Shown: piece by piece, positions 34,982 to 42,811 of the stretch | How positions within the stretch are numbered: position 1 is the stretch's first letter | Layout of the letters: each line of letters starts with the position of its first letter | NCBI RefSeq assembly: GCF_003605735.1 | Contig: NZ_QXTJ01000009.1 | Location: 47,666-99,130, forward strand | Length of the DNA stretch: 51,465 bases | Origin: Pseudomonas sp. LS-2 | Lineage (GTDB): Bacteria > Pseudomonadota > Gammaproteobacteria > Pseudomonadales > Pseudomonadaceae | Direction: 5' to 3' | Translations under genes and position numbers: made by a program | The notes under the pieces: model-generated | What the model was told of the DNA's origin: nothing | The model's database searches: none | What the model saw: the letters and a program-made list of their open reading frames with translations, nothing else

Positions 34982-36599
34982 AAGGCTTGGCTTCCACTTG
35001 GTTTCTGAGTGCCTGAATAGAGGCAATTTTGTCGTCGAAAAGAGCACTCACTTCCCGCATGTTGCGGCGCTCATCGTCCAGTTGGCTTAACGTTGAGCCC
35101 TCGATCTGCTCGCTGATTTTGGCAAGCATCGACCGCGTATCGTCTTCAAACGACTTCTTGCTCTTTAGGCGCTCGGCCTTGATCGCCTCCGTCACCTTGC
35201 TTTGAGCCTCGGCGATTTTTTTGTTGCGTCCACCGAAAAAGTAACTCAACCCCGCCGCAAGCAGCCCGATGACACTCCCCACGACAGCTCCGATTATGTT
35301 GCCGACCCCGGGAATCACAGAACCGATGGCAAAACCACTCATGGCGTATCCGCCGACGCTGAGCAGCAAACCGCCCACATCGGAGAAATTGAAACTGATA
35401 GCCTCCATTGCGCTGGAAAATGAAATTGAACTGTTGGCTGCCTGGCTCAACCGCTGTTGAAAACTCACTCGCTCGGCGTTTTCCTGAAGGCGCTTAAGGG
35501 CGCGCTCAATACTTTCCGACAATTGATTAAACAGCCGCTGCTGACTTTGCTCCACGCGATCCGCAAGCTGAGCCTGACCCGTAACTATGAACTCCTGGAT
35601 CGCCCGTTCTACATCATCCTTGTCGGTGAAATGCTCTTCCACCGCTTCACGTGCCGCATCAGTCAAATCGTTGAAGAATTGATCAAGTGCGTTATTTCGC
35701 TGCTTGGTGAAGTTGCTCTTTAGCTCTTCGAAGCTGCTACGAATAGACTTCTGACACTCCGCAATTTCGGCATCTATCTTATCTGAGAAAACCGTGTGCT
35801 CATCTCGTTGCTGCTTCAGGTCATTGAGTGTGTCTTGCAGGAGGCGCAGCACTTTGCGCTTGTTACTTTCTACGATGTCTACTTCAAAATTTGCGCAGCC
35901 GTTCCCGATGACTTGGTGGAGCTGATCCAGTTGACTGAACTCGCGCATCGCTGTCTGGCTGACAAAGTCCTGCTTGTAGCTTCTTTGCGACTTCAGCAAG
36001 TCGGCTCGGCTTGGGTGGATGCTGGTCAGGCCACGCTCATCGAAAGCCACGCCAGTGAACCCCAGCAATCCTTGTAGACTCTGACAACCGCTGACCAATT
36101 CCGGCCCCAGAATGTCCTCAAGTACACCACGGGTTTGCTCCCGGGTGGCGACAGCGTCTTTGTGTGTTCGCTCAAGTGATTCACGATCCGTCTCGAACTC
36201 GTACGAGTCTGCTTTGCCCCGCAGATTGCAGATGGCGTAGACCTTGGCGTCGCGGTTGAGGTAGTGCTTGATTTTCTGAGCGGTTTCCGCCTCGGGCTTT
36301 TTGTTGGTGCCATTGACATAGAAAACCAGATGCGCCTTGGCGATGGCAGCCTGAACCATTGCTTCATACTTCGATTCATTACCTTCGATACCCGGTACAT
36401 CGATCAGATGAAAGTTCTTCCCCTGATGGTTGAACTCGTAAATCACGTTGTCTTGGGTGAAGTCCGCCCGGCCGGTCCCGACGATTGCCCCGTCGACCTG
36501 TTGCGCCGTGCGTTGATGATGTTCCAGTTCTTTTTGTTGTTTCAGCAGGGTCGGCAACCTCTCGCTGACCAACTCGCTCAGTGAATGCTGTTCGCGCAT
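34968..36599 (-). CDS. Dynamin-like GTPase lacking its own P-loop (LeoB/C-like)
   Basis: The 543-residue protein starts at ATG 36599; an in-frame TAG lies seven codons upstream. It begins at the G2 region (GTGRADFTQD, Thr48), then G3 LIDVPGIEG (67-70 DVPG) and a G4-like ICNLRGKAD (125-131). No GxxxxGK[ST] is present anywhere. Long helices follow, then a hydrophobic hairpin (about 409-456, GGLLLSVGGYAMSGFAIGSV...IGLLAAGLSYFFG) as in dynamin membrane paddles, and a C-terminal helix. The missing P-loop is found in the preceding gene, so the two products may make up one GTPase. Confidence 0.8.
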   Translation of the reverse strand: MREQHSLSELVSERLPTLLKQQKELEHHQRTAQQVDGAIVGTGRADFTQDNVIYEFNHQGKNFHLIDVPGIEGNESKYEAMVQAAIAKAHLVFYVNGTNKKPEAETAQKIKHYLNRDAKVYAICNLRGKADSYEFETDRESLERTHKDAVATREQTRGVLEDILGPELVSGCQSLQGLLGFTGVAFDERGLTSIHPSRADLLKSQRSYKQDFVSQTAMREFSQLDQLHQVIGNGCANFEVDIVESNKRKVLRLLQDTLNDLKQQRDEHTVFSDKIDAEIAECQKSIRSSFEELKSNFTKQRNNALDQFFNDLTDAAREAVEEHFTDKDDVERAIQEFIVTGQAQLADRVEQSQQRLFNQLSESIERALKRLQENAERVSFQQRLSQAANSSISFSSAMEAISFNFSDVGGLLLSVGGYAMSGFAIGSVIPGVGNIIGAVVGSVIGLLAAGLSYFFGGRNKKIAEAQSKVTEAIKAERLKSKKSFEDDTRSMLAKISEQIEGSTLSQLDDERRNMREVSALFDDKIASIQALRNQVEAKPYGTI

Positions 36600-36652
36600 A
36601 GGTGGGTCTCGGTTTGACTAGGAGGAAAGGTGCTAAAAGAAGCGCCATCGGC

Positions 36653-37528
36653 TCACAGCAGGTGTGCACAACCCAGTGCACCTGCGATGGCGCCAATAGC
36701 CGCGCCCGCCACCAGCCCAACCCATAACTTCACTTTTGCCTGACGTTCAAGCGACGTTCGCATCTGCTCGGCCTGACTCTGGCTTTCCACCAATTGCGAC
36801 TGACACGCCTGAAACTGCGCGCTCTGTTCCGCCAACTGTTGCTGGCTGATCAAGAAACCGTTACGCAAGGTTTGCAGTTGTTCAGCCGATTGCTGCAACT
36901 CTGCCTGTGCTTGCGTGAGGTTTTTCTGGGTGTCGCCAAGGCGTGATTCCGCGCTCGCGAGCGAATGGCGCGCGTTTTCCAGCTCACCCGATGCATGGCT
37001 TAGCCGATCCTTACAGTAGTTGTACTCCTGCTGCGTGCTATCGAGTTGTTGCCGGGTACGTTGCAGGTCACGTTGGGTTTGATTGACCAGTGCGCCGATA
37101 TCGTCTCCCAAGGTCGCAATGTCCTCACAAAAACTGACATATCGCGTACTCAGTTCATCGATCAGCGCGTCACTCTTCTCGGAAAACACTTCGCGGATGT
37201 CGGAGGCAGAAGCCTGATTTTTCTCGATGAGCGCTTGGCGTTTCTTCTCTTGGAAAAGAATGCGCAGGCTTTCGATGATAGTGCTCTTTCCAGCGTTCGT
37301 TTCGCCGAAGAACGCGATAGTGAAGTTATCCCATTCAGCATGCTTCTCAAGATATGAGATCTCACCATCGAAGCGGGCCTTCATCTCGCCGAGCTTTTCC
37401 TTGACGTTGGCGAGGTGAGCGTTGCCTTTGTCATTGCTCACATCCAGTCTGGACACGTCATCCAGCGCGGTGGCGATATCGCTGGCCACTCTGGCGTACA
37501 ACTTGGAGAAGTCCTGAGCCTTACTCAT
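36653..37528 (-). CDS. P-loop, coiled-coil, membrane-tailed partner of the split GTPase
   Basis: The 291-residue protein starts at ATG 37528 (MSKAQDFSKLYARVASD) after an AGGGATAG site. A helical N-terminus leads to a clear G1 P-loop, FFGETNAGKSTIIESL (74-89), but no G2, G3 or G4 follows. Residues about 130-255 form a long Gln/Ala-rich coiled coil and residues 267-291 (KLWVGLVAGAAIGAIAGALG) a C-terminal membrane helix. It is the first gene of the GTPase operon, 53 bases before the gene that carries G2-G4. It may be a natural split or a broken longer gene. Confidence 0.78.
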   Translation of the reverse strand: MSKAQDFSKLYARVASDIATALDDVSRLDVSNDKGNAHLANVKEKLGEMKARFDGEISYLEKHAEWDNFTIAFFGETNAGKSTIIESLRILFQEKKRQALIEKNQASASDIREVFSEKSDALIDELSTRYVSFCEDIATLGDDIGALVNQTQRDLQRTRQQLDSTQQEYNYCKDRLSHASGELENARHSLASAESRLGDTQKNLTQAQAELQQSAEQLQTLRNGFLISQQQLAEQSAQFQACQSQLVESQSQAEQMRTSLERQAKVKLWVGLVAGAAIGAIAGALGCAHLL

Positions 37529-37819
37529 ATCTATCCCTAATTGATTTCTGACTGCACACATTCGAATAGTCGTAAATCGCATTTTGCCATCATGGCTGTC
37601 AAGTCAGGTGCTCTAAATCGTGGCCCGCGCAGACACGTTTGTCGCATAGGCAAACTCCTCATAACGGGCGCCAAGCGAGCTGAGCATCGTCGTACGTTAT
37701 CGAATGAAAGGTCCGTCCTGTTCTGTGCAGCAAACGTTACGCCGGATACGGCTCCCATTGGATTTCTCGGCGGCGTTTGTGTCAGTCTCCCATGCATCTC
37801 ACGGATACCCGGCTTCCCC
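37529..37819. other. Divergent intergenic region, no gene recognised
   Basis: This 291-base gap separates the GTPase operon from the gene at 37820. It must hold both promoters. Open frames across it lack ribosome-binding sites and codon-use support. No palindrome like the WYL operator at 31573 was found here, so the GTPase operon is probably not under the same repressor. Confidence 0.5.
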
Positions 37820-38485
37820 ATGTTGATCTTCGACTGCACCCAAGCCGCCTGCGACTTTTTTTCCAGCAAGGTCAAAGGCAAACGCATCAGCTATGTTGAA
37901 CCCGCGTCCGCGGCTGAGGCGCTTGAAAATGGAAGCGCTGTCTGGCCAGCAGTTGATCGTTGGCAACTGCACTGTGTGAAATTCGGACGAACCAATGTAT
38001 TGGTCGCCGCCCAGATCGACACGCGCTTCGCCATGATGTTCGCCAAGCTGAAGCCCGGGGACGTCAAAGGATTTCTGGAGCAGTTCTGCGGCCGCTATCA
38101 GGCTGAAATCCTGGCACTCGCACTCAATACCCAAGTTCCGCTGCCGCCTCAGCCTGACCGTCAGCGGCATCTCATATCGTGGGGGGAGAGCCTGTCGCCT
38201 GCGTACTTCTTCAAACGAAATGATCGCAGCGTGCAAGGGCATATCAACCAAGTGCTGGAAATCGCGGACTTCTACGCTTTTGAAAAAGGGCAAGGTTTGC
38301 CGGTTGAGGCGCAAGATTTGATCGCTTTCGACGAGCGCATCAATCGGCACCTACGCCAGATCGCTGGCAAGGGCGATTACTTCCATCCGGATGAGGAAAT
38401 GCTTCTGCGGGTTTATCCGGTTTTGGGAGGGGCGCTTTCGTCTGATGAAGTGAAGAGCCTTTACAGACAGGCGAGGCGGGCTTGA
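37820..38485 (+). CDS. Uncharacterised protein, possibly DUF6933 family
   Basis: The 221-residue protein is read from ATG 37820 (MLIFDCTQAACDFFSSKVKG); the longer frame upstream is not supported. The N-terminal half has RWQLHCVKFGRTNVLVAAQI, resembling DUF6933-type proteins in which a W-x-x-x core is followed by R-x-x-x-LV and a Thr. No catalytic motif, signal peptide or membrane segment is seen. It faces away from the GTPase operon and ends before a terminator. Family assignment is tentative. Confidence 0.65.
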   Translation: MLIFDCTQAACDFFSSKVKGKRISYVEPASAAEALENGSAVWPAVDRWQLHCVKFGRTNVLVAAQIDTRFAMMFAKLKPGDVKGFLEQFCGRYQAEILALALNTQVPLPPQPDRQRHLISWGESLSPAYFFKRNDRSVQGHINQVLEIADFYAFEKGQGLPVEAQDLIAFDERINRHLRQIAGKGDYFHPDEEMLLRVYPVLGGALSSDEVKSLYRQARRA

Positions 38486-38544
38486 TTTAATAGCTCCGGA
38501 GTTCAGCGATTCAAGACCTCTGGATACCTACATAAAGGATTAAA

Positions 38545-38565
38545 AAGCCGGCTTGTGGCCGGCTT
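38545..38565 (+). terminator. Rho-independent terminator after the 37820 gene
   Basis: Stem AAGCCGGC/GCCGGCTT (8 bp) with loop TTGTG is preceded by AAAAA and followed by CTCGG. The plus strand lacks a strong U-tract, whereas the minus strand has TTTTTAATCC, so it may also stop transcripts from the repressor side. Confidence 0.6.
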
Positions 38566-38622
38566 CTCGGTGACAGGTTTGGTTAGTTTTTGGCTATCCG
38601 CACCCATCCGCAAAAGTGCGCG

Positions 38623-38736
38623 CTACGAAGAGGCGCTTGTGAGGTAAACCAGGCGGGGCCTTGGGCGATCGCCAGGTCTGTCACCCACCAGCGGGTAGCC
38701 GATGGGTGTTGAAACGAAGGCGTGCAGGATACTCAT
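38623..38736 (-). CDS. Possible 37-aa ORF downstream of the phage-type repressor
   Basis: This short frame, MSILHAFVSTPIGYPLVGDR and onward to TSASS, lies 55 bases after the repressor stop. No clear ribosome-binding site is seen and the sequence is not recognised. The 306-base gap 38486-38791 holds otherwise only the terminator at 38545. It may be a real small gene or chance. Confidence 0.25.
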   Translation of the reverse strand: MSILHAFVSTPIGYPLVGDRPGDRPRPRLVYLTSASS

Positions 38737-38791
38737 GTTTGCCGCATCTGCCCACCCTTGATCCGCTGCCATTTGTCCTTTTCCTTTTGGA

Positions 38792-39517
38792 TCAAGGCAT
38801 TGTCGCAGGGTGGCGGCGGTTGTTGAGGGTGGACCACCAGAAGATCCAGCCGAGGATGTGGATGTTCTGTTCGTGGATCTGTTCGGCGGTGAAGATTTCG
38901 TCCGGGTATTCGGTGGCGTTGTGGCTGCGCAGGCGCAGGGCGCCGCCGGGAAGGCGGTAGAGGTATTTCACGCGCAGCATGCCGTCGTGTTCGAGGGCGT
39001 ACATTTCGCCGTCGATGACGTGGGTGCGGCCGCGGTCTACGCCGATGAGCGAGCCGTCCTGAATCTTGTCGGCCATGCTGTTGCCGACCATGGCGACGCA
39101 GATGGCGTTGTGTTGTTCGACGTCCATAGCTTCTAGCACGCGCCGGGCTAGCCGGACTTTGTGGTTGGGGATTTCGCTCACGGCGCTGCGGCCGGGGCTC
39201 TGGGTTTGCAGTTCGGTGTAGACGGGCATGTCCAGTTCGTCGCGCCCGTTGATGCGTTCGGGGCGTGGGTTTGACAGGCCGTTCATGGCGGGTCTGTAGC
39301 GGCCTTCTCCGGGGTGTTTCGGGCCGTCGCCACTGCGCAGCCAACGCACGTTGACGCTCAGCAGTTCGGCGACTTCCTCCATGCGCGCCATGGGGATGCC
39401 GCGTTTGAACCAGTTGTTCACGTGTTGCGGCGTCACCTTGCGATTGGCGGCGAAGTCTGTCGCGGAGAGATGGCACTCCCGCAGAAGGATGCGTAGTCGA
39501 TCACCTGATGTATTCAT
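38792..39517 (-). CDS. XRE/S24 phage-type repressor
   Basis: The 241-residue protein has an N-terminal HTH (LRILLRECHLSATDFAANRK, VTPQHVNNWFKRGIP) and a C-terminal LexA/CI-like S24 peptidase domain with catalytic Ser147 (VGNSMAD) and Lys184 (LRVKYL). The linker (about 65-135) has no obvious Ala-Gly or Cys-Gly cleavage site. It resembles prophage and pyocin repressors that respond to RecA. No phage structural genes are nearby. It reads away from a promoter region with three half-sites. Confidence 0.88.
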   Translation of the reverse strand: MNTSGDRLRILLRECHLSATDFAANRKVTPQHVNNWFKRGIPMARMEEVAELLSVNVRWLRSGDGPKHPGEGRYRPAMNGLSNPRPERINGRDELDMPVYTELQTQSPGRSAVSEIPNHKVRLARRVLEAMDVEQHNAICVAMVGNSMADKIQDGSLIGVDRGRTHVIDGEMYALEHDGMLRVKYLYRLPGGALRLRSHNATEYPDEIFTAEQIHEQNIHILGWIFWWSTLNNRRHPATMP

Positions 39518-39536
39518 GGGTCGAATTTTACGGAAG

Positions 39537-39568
39537 GTTCAAGTTTGTTTAAATGAACGAAGTGTTCA
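39537..39568. promoter_or_regulatory. Candidate repressor operator
   Basis: Three pentamer half-sites, GTTCA (39537-39541), TGAAC (39554-39558) and GTTCA (39564-39568), lie 20-51 bases upstream of the repressor start. The last two form TGAAC-GAAGT-GTTCA, a perfect inverted repeat; the first two form a second, wider one. Autoregulation by the adjacent repressor is the likely function. Confidence 0.55.
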
Positions 39569-39917
39569 AATGAGTGGAGTGTCAATGTTGCGTTTGTGGG
39601 TTTGTATTACAGCGGCAGACAGTGCATGTAGGCCGATTCTTCAATTGTTTTGTTTTGAATCAACAGTGCCGTAGTGCTTTGCAAGTGGCAGAAATACGGG
39701 CTGATCTTGATTGAAGCCGCTATTCAGGGCGGTCGGGGAAAGTTTAACTAACGAGGAGGCACACCGTTTGTTGTCAGAAAGAGAAACGGACTTTAATGGG
39801 TTAAACAGAGTGTTTGCGTTGAAAAATATTTAAACGTCTGGCGCTTATTAAGTGCCGAAAAAAGCTGCGGTGATGGTTGGCGAGGGAGTATCAGGGGGAG
39901 TGCAGGGCGGGGAGCAG
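39569..39917. other. AT-rich stretch without a convincing gene
   Basis: This region is clearly richer in A and T than its surroundings. It contains only a few short frames, including one with a good ribosome-binding site at 39768. In a phage-type arrangement it is where an early rightward operon would lie, so it may be the remains of one. No known gene, tRNA or attachment site was recognised. Confidence 0.5.
39768..39833 (+). CDS. Possible 21-aa ORF with strong RBS
   Basis: GAGGAGG lies 8 bases before a TTG start (alternative TTG next codon). The peptide reads LLSERETDFNGLNRVFALKN and one more residue before TAA. It may be the truncated start of a phage early gene or a leader peptide. Support is limited to the ribosome-binding site. 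Confidence 0.2.
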   Translation: MLSERETDFNGLNRVFALKNI

Positions 39918-39952
39918 CCCTTCAGAACGCTCAAGACGAGCGTTCTGAAGGG
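39918..39952. terminator. Perfect 15-bp hairpin downstream of ppa
   Basis: Stem CCCTTCAGAACGCTC/GAGCGTTCTGAAGGG with loop AAGAC lies 11 bases after the ppa stop on the minus strand. No U-run follows, but the very stable stem probably ends the ppa transcript or protects its 3' end. Confidence 0.75.
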
Positions 39953-39963
39953 TGCGAATCGAA

Positions 39964-40491
39964 TCAGCCTTTGTAGGCAGCGACCGATTTGGTGATGGCT
40001 TCGCGAGCGGCGTCTGCGCCGGCCCAGCCTTCGATCTTCACCCATTTGCCTTTTTCGAGGTCTTTGTAGTTAGCAAAGAAGTGCTCGATCTGCTGGATCA
40101 GCAGCGGTGGCAGGTCGGTGTATTCCTTCACGTCGACGTACAGCTGGGACAGCTTGTCGTGTGGGACTGCGATGACTTTGGCATCGCCGCCGCCGTCGTC
40201 GGTCATGTTCAGGATGCCGACTGGACGGGCGCGGATGACCGAACCTGGGGCAACCGGGTAAGGGGTCACGACCAGCACGTCGAGGGGGTCGCCGTCGTCA
40301 GCCAGGGTGTTCGGGATGTAACCGTAGTTGGCCGGGTAGAACATCGGGGTGGCCATGAAACGGTCAACGAACAGGCAGTCGCTTTCTTTGTCGATTTCGT
40401 ACTTGATCGGCGCGTGGTTGGCCGGGATCTCGATTGCGACGTAGATGTCATTCGGCAGGTCTTTGCCGGCCGGAATCTTGCTGTAGCTCAT
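39964..40491 (-). CDS. ppa: Inorganic pyrophosphatase, family I
   Basis: The 175-residue protein starts at ATG 40491 ([20 protein letters not shown]). It has the family I metal-site sequence [11 protein letters not shown] and the substrate motifs [15 protein letters not shown] and [12 protein letters not shown]. It hydrolyses pyrophosphate to drive biosynthesis. Position before mtfA and dedA matches PA4031 and marks the right border of the variable stretch. Confidence 0.96.
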   Translation of the reverse strand: MSYSKIPAGKDLPNDIYVAIEIPANHAPIKYEIDKESDCLFVDRFMATPMFYPANYGYIPNTLADDGDPLDVLVVTPYPVAPGSVIRARPVGILNMTDDGGGDAKVIAVPHDKLSQLYVDVKEYTDLPPLLIQQIEHFFANYKDLEKGKWVKIEGWAGADAAREAITKSVAAYKG

Positions 40492-40644
40492 TGGGCTTTG
40501 CCCCCTTGGTTGACCATTCAGAATCTGGCGTGCAACACCCATGTGCGACGCCAAAAGTGGGCCGGATTATAGGCATATTTGGTACCGGTTACCACGTGCG
40601 CCGATCGGCCATGGACGTTGGCAGAAGCATGATAGACCGGCGTC

Positions 40645-41445
40645 TTAGCCTAAAGTGCCGGCCTGAAGTGCCGTCAGGCGCGCCAATGGGTCCTGGCGAT
40701 AGAAAGCCTGCAACTGTCGATAGACCTCTGGATACGCCTCGACCAGCAGATCCGGGGCGCTGAAGAAGTATTCGCTGGTCACGGCGAAAAACTCGGCGGG
40801 GTTCTCGGCGGCGTAAGGATCGATGGCAGTTTGCGCATCGGGATCGGCGTCCAGTTGACGGTTGAGGTCGTCATAGGCGCTTTGCATCACGCTCGCCCAG
40901 TCACTGACGCGCATGTTGTTGTGCAGCGGTGGGTGGCCGTTGGCGTCGCCGTTGAGCATGTCCAGCTTGTGCGCCAGTTCATGGATGACCAGGTTGTAGG
41001 CTTCCCACCCGCCGCTCGACAACACGCCCGGCCAGGCGAGGATGACCGGACCTTGCGACCAGGCTTCGCCGCTGTGTTCACCGTCCCACTCGTGCTCGAT
41101 GCCGTTGGCATCGCGGTGTTTTTGCGGGCTGATGAAGTCATCGCCGTACAGGATGATTTCGTGAAATCCCTGATACCAGTTCAGGTCGTCCAGCGCCAAC
41201 AGGGGCAGTTGAGCCTGCGCGGCGAGGAACAGCCGGGACTCATCGTCGAGGTTGACGCCTTCCAGCGCGGTGAGGTGTTTGGCTTGCAGAAACAGCACGC
41301 AGCTGTCGAGCAGGTGGCGATCCTCGTCGGCACTCAAACCGTCGAGGATCGGCAGTCGCTGGCGCACCCGTTCCCACAGCTGCGGGTCGACGGGGTTGCG
41401 CGCCAGTGTGCGGCGGTTGAGCCAGCCGCGCAGCGACCATCCCAT
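40645..41445 (-). CDS. mtfA: MtfA-family zinc peptidase (M90)
   Basis: The 266-residue protein has the zincin motif HELAHKLD (155-162) with a downstream glutamate-rich ENPAEFFAVTSEYFF supplying the third ligand. In E. coli MtfA is a cytosolic peptidase that binds the glucose repressor Mlc. No Mlc-PTS genes lie nearby, so the partner here may differ. The DedA gene precedes it by 3 bases, forming a tight pair. Confidence 0.92.
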   Translation of the reverse strand: MGWSLRGWLNRRTLARNPVDPQLWERVRQRLPILDGLSADEDRHLLDSCVLFLQAKHLTALEGVNLDDESRLFLAAQAQLPLLALDDLNWYQGFHEIILYGDDFISPQKHRDANGIEHEWDGEHSGEAWSQGPVILAWPGVLSSGGWEAYNLVIHELAHKLDMLNGDANGHPPLHNNMRVSDWASVMQSAYDDLNRQLDADPDAQTAIDPYAAENPAEFFAVTSEYFFSAPDLLVEAYPEVYRQLQAFYRQDPLARLTALQAGTLG

Positions 41446-41448
41446 GAA

Positions 41449-42096
41449 TCAGCGCGCTTCGGCGGAACGGCCCATGCGGCTGCGGACCAGGCCGATGATC
41501 ATCGGCAGTAGTGACAGCAGAATGATCGCCAGTACCAGCAGGGTCAGGTTCTTCTTGATGAACGGGATATTGCCGAAGAAGTAGCCCAGGGTCACCAGAC
41601 CACCGACCCAGAGGATCGAGCCCAATACGCTGAAGCCCAGGAAACGCAGGTACGGCATCTTGCCCAGCCCGGCCACAAAGGGGGCAAAGGTGCGGATGAT
41701 CGGCAGGAAGCGCGCCAGGGTCACGGTCTTGCCGCCATGGCGTTCGTAGAATTCGTGGGTTTTGCTCAGGTAGTCGCGGCGGAAGATTTTCGAGTCGGGG
41801 TTCTTGAACAGCTTGTCGCCGACCGTTCGGCCAATCACGTAGTTGGTGCTGTCGCCCAGAATCGCCGCCGCCATCAGCAGACAGCCCAGCAGCACAGGGT
41901 CCATGGCGCCGCCCGCAGCAACGGCACCGGCGATGAACAACAGGGAATCGCCCGGCAGGAACGGCATCACCACCAGACCGGTTTCGCAGAAAATGACCAG
42001 AAAGAGAATGGCGTAGACCCAGGTGCCGTAGTTGGTCACCAGCATGTCGAGGTAGACGTCGAGGTGAAGAATCAGGTCAAGCGGGTTGAAATCCAT
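41449..42096 (-). CDS. DedA-family membrane protein
   Basis: The 215-residue protein is read from ATG 42096 (MDFNPLDLILHLDVYLDML), behind AGGTG; the ATG at 42132 is the alternative. It has the DedA/VTT signatures: FCETGLVVMPFLPGDSLLFI, GDSTNYVIGRTVGD, GGKTVTLARFLPIIRTFAPFVAG and several membrane helices. DedA proteins support lipid-carrier (undecaprenyl phosphate) and phospholipid flipping and envelope homeostasis. It is cotranscribed with mtfA. Confidence 0.93.
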   Translation of the reverse strand: MDFNPLDLILHLDVYLDMLVTNYGTWVYAILFLVIFCETGLVVMPFLPGDSLLFIAGAVAAGGAMDPVLLGCLLMAAAILGDSTNYVIGRTVGDKLFKNPDSKIFRRDYLSKTHEFYERHGGKTVTLARFLPIIRTFAPFVAGLGKMPYLRFLGFSVLGSILWVGGLVTLGYFFGNIPFIKKNLTLLVLAIILLSLLPMIIGLVRSRMGRSAEAR

Positions 42097-42249
42097 GTAC
42101 GGCACCTGGTTGAGAGACCCGGACGGGGTCATGCGCGGGGTCGATAAGTAAGGCCGATGTGGGCCGCATTATAGAGGGAAGAAACAGGATGTTGCTCAGA
42201 GCCATGTCGCGATAGAAACATTTGGTAGTGATGGAGCGGCAGACCCATT

Positions 42250-42336
42250 GTAGGAGAGCGCTTGCCCGCGATTGCGGCGTGCCCGCAACGCAGATGTTGA
42301 TCGACCCGGCGCCATCGCGGGCAAGCGCGCTCCTAC
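42250..42336. repeat. REP doublet (GCCCGCGA family)
   Basis: Arms GTAGGAGAGCGCTTGCCCGC and GCGGGCAAGCGCGCTCCTAC are inverse copies flanking a loop of about 47 bases. It lies between the DedA and GNAT genes. Confidence 0.9.
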
Positions 42337-42358
42337 GCCTGAGACCGGCGCAATTTCC

Positions 42359-42811
42359 TTAATTTATCGGCAACACATAGTTCTTGAACTGGGTGTCTTC
42401 ACGAAAACCGATCGACTCGTAAACCTTCTGCGCGACGTCGTTGTTGGCGCTGGTGGAGACGCGCATGCGCACGGCCTGGGTTTCCCGGGCCATCTTCTTG
42501 GCTTTCTGGATCAGGTGATCGGCGACCAGTTGGCGGCGGGCGTCTTCGGCGACGTAGATGTCGTTGAGGATCCACACGCGCTTGAGCGAGAGCGAGGAAT
42601 AGCTTGGATACAGCTGACAGAAACCGAGCAACTTGCTGTCATCGTCGTCATGCAGGGCCAGATAAATGACCGATTCGTCGCGGCGCAGGCGTTTTTCGAG
42701 AAAGGCGCGGGAGGAATCGGGGAAGGGCAGCTCGCCATAAAATTCGCGGTATTTGACGAACAGAGGGGTCAACAGGTCCAGGTGCTCCAGAGTCGCTTGG
42801 ATGATCCGCAT
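42359..42811 (-). CDS. GNAT-family N-acetyltransferase
   Basis: The 150-residue protein has the GNAT core: LLGFCQLYPSYSSL (beta4), WILNDIYVAEDARRQLVADH with the acetyl-CoA loop, and AQKVYESIGFREDTQFKNYV. The substrate is unknown; such stand-alone GNATs often act on small amines or protein N-termini. It corresponds to the PA4026 position in PAO1. Confidence 0.88.
   Translation of the reverse strand: MRIIQATLEHLDLLTPLFVKYREFYGELPFPDSSRAFLEKRLRRDESVIYLALHDDDDSKLLGFCQLYPSYSSLSLKRVWILNDIYVAEDARRQLVADHLIQKAKKMARETQAVRMRVSTSANNDVAQKVYESIGFREDTQFKNYVLPIN

Noticed and set aside
36600..36652. Programmed frameshift joining the two halves of the split GTPase
   Set aside because: No slippery heptamer was seen and both a TGA and a downstream TAG separate the frames; a second independent start is more likely.
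39570..39674. 35-codon frame divergent from the S24 repressor as a Cro-like gene
   Set aside because: Too short, no helix-turn-helix, and it begins within the operator; no ribosome-binding site.
30639..39963. Integrase, transposase or tRNA attachment site bounding the island
   Set aside because: No such gene and no convincing direct repeat was found by eye; the island borders remain undefined.
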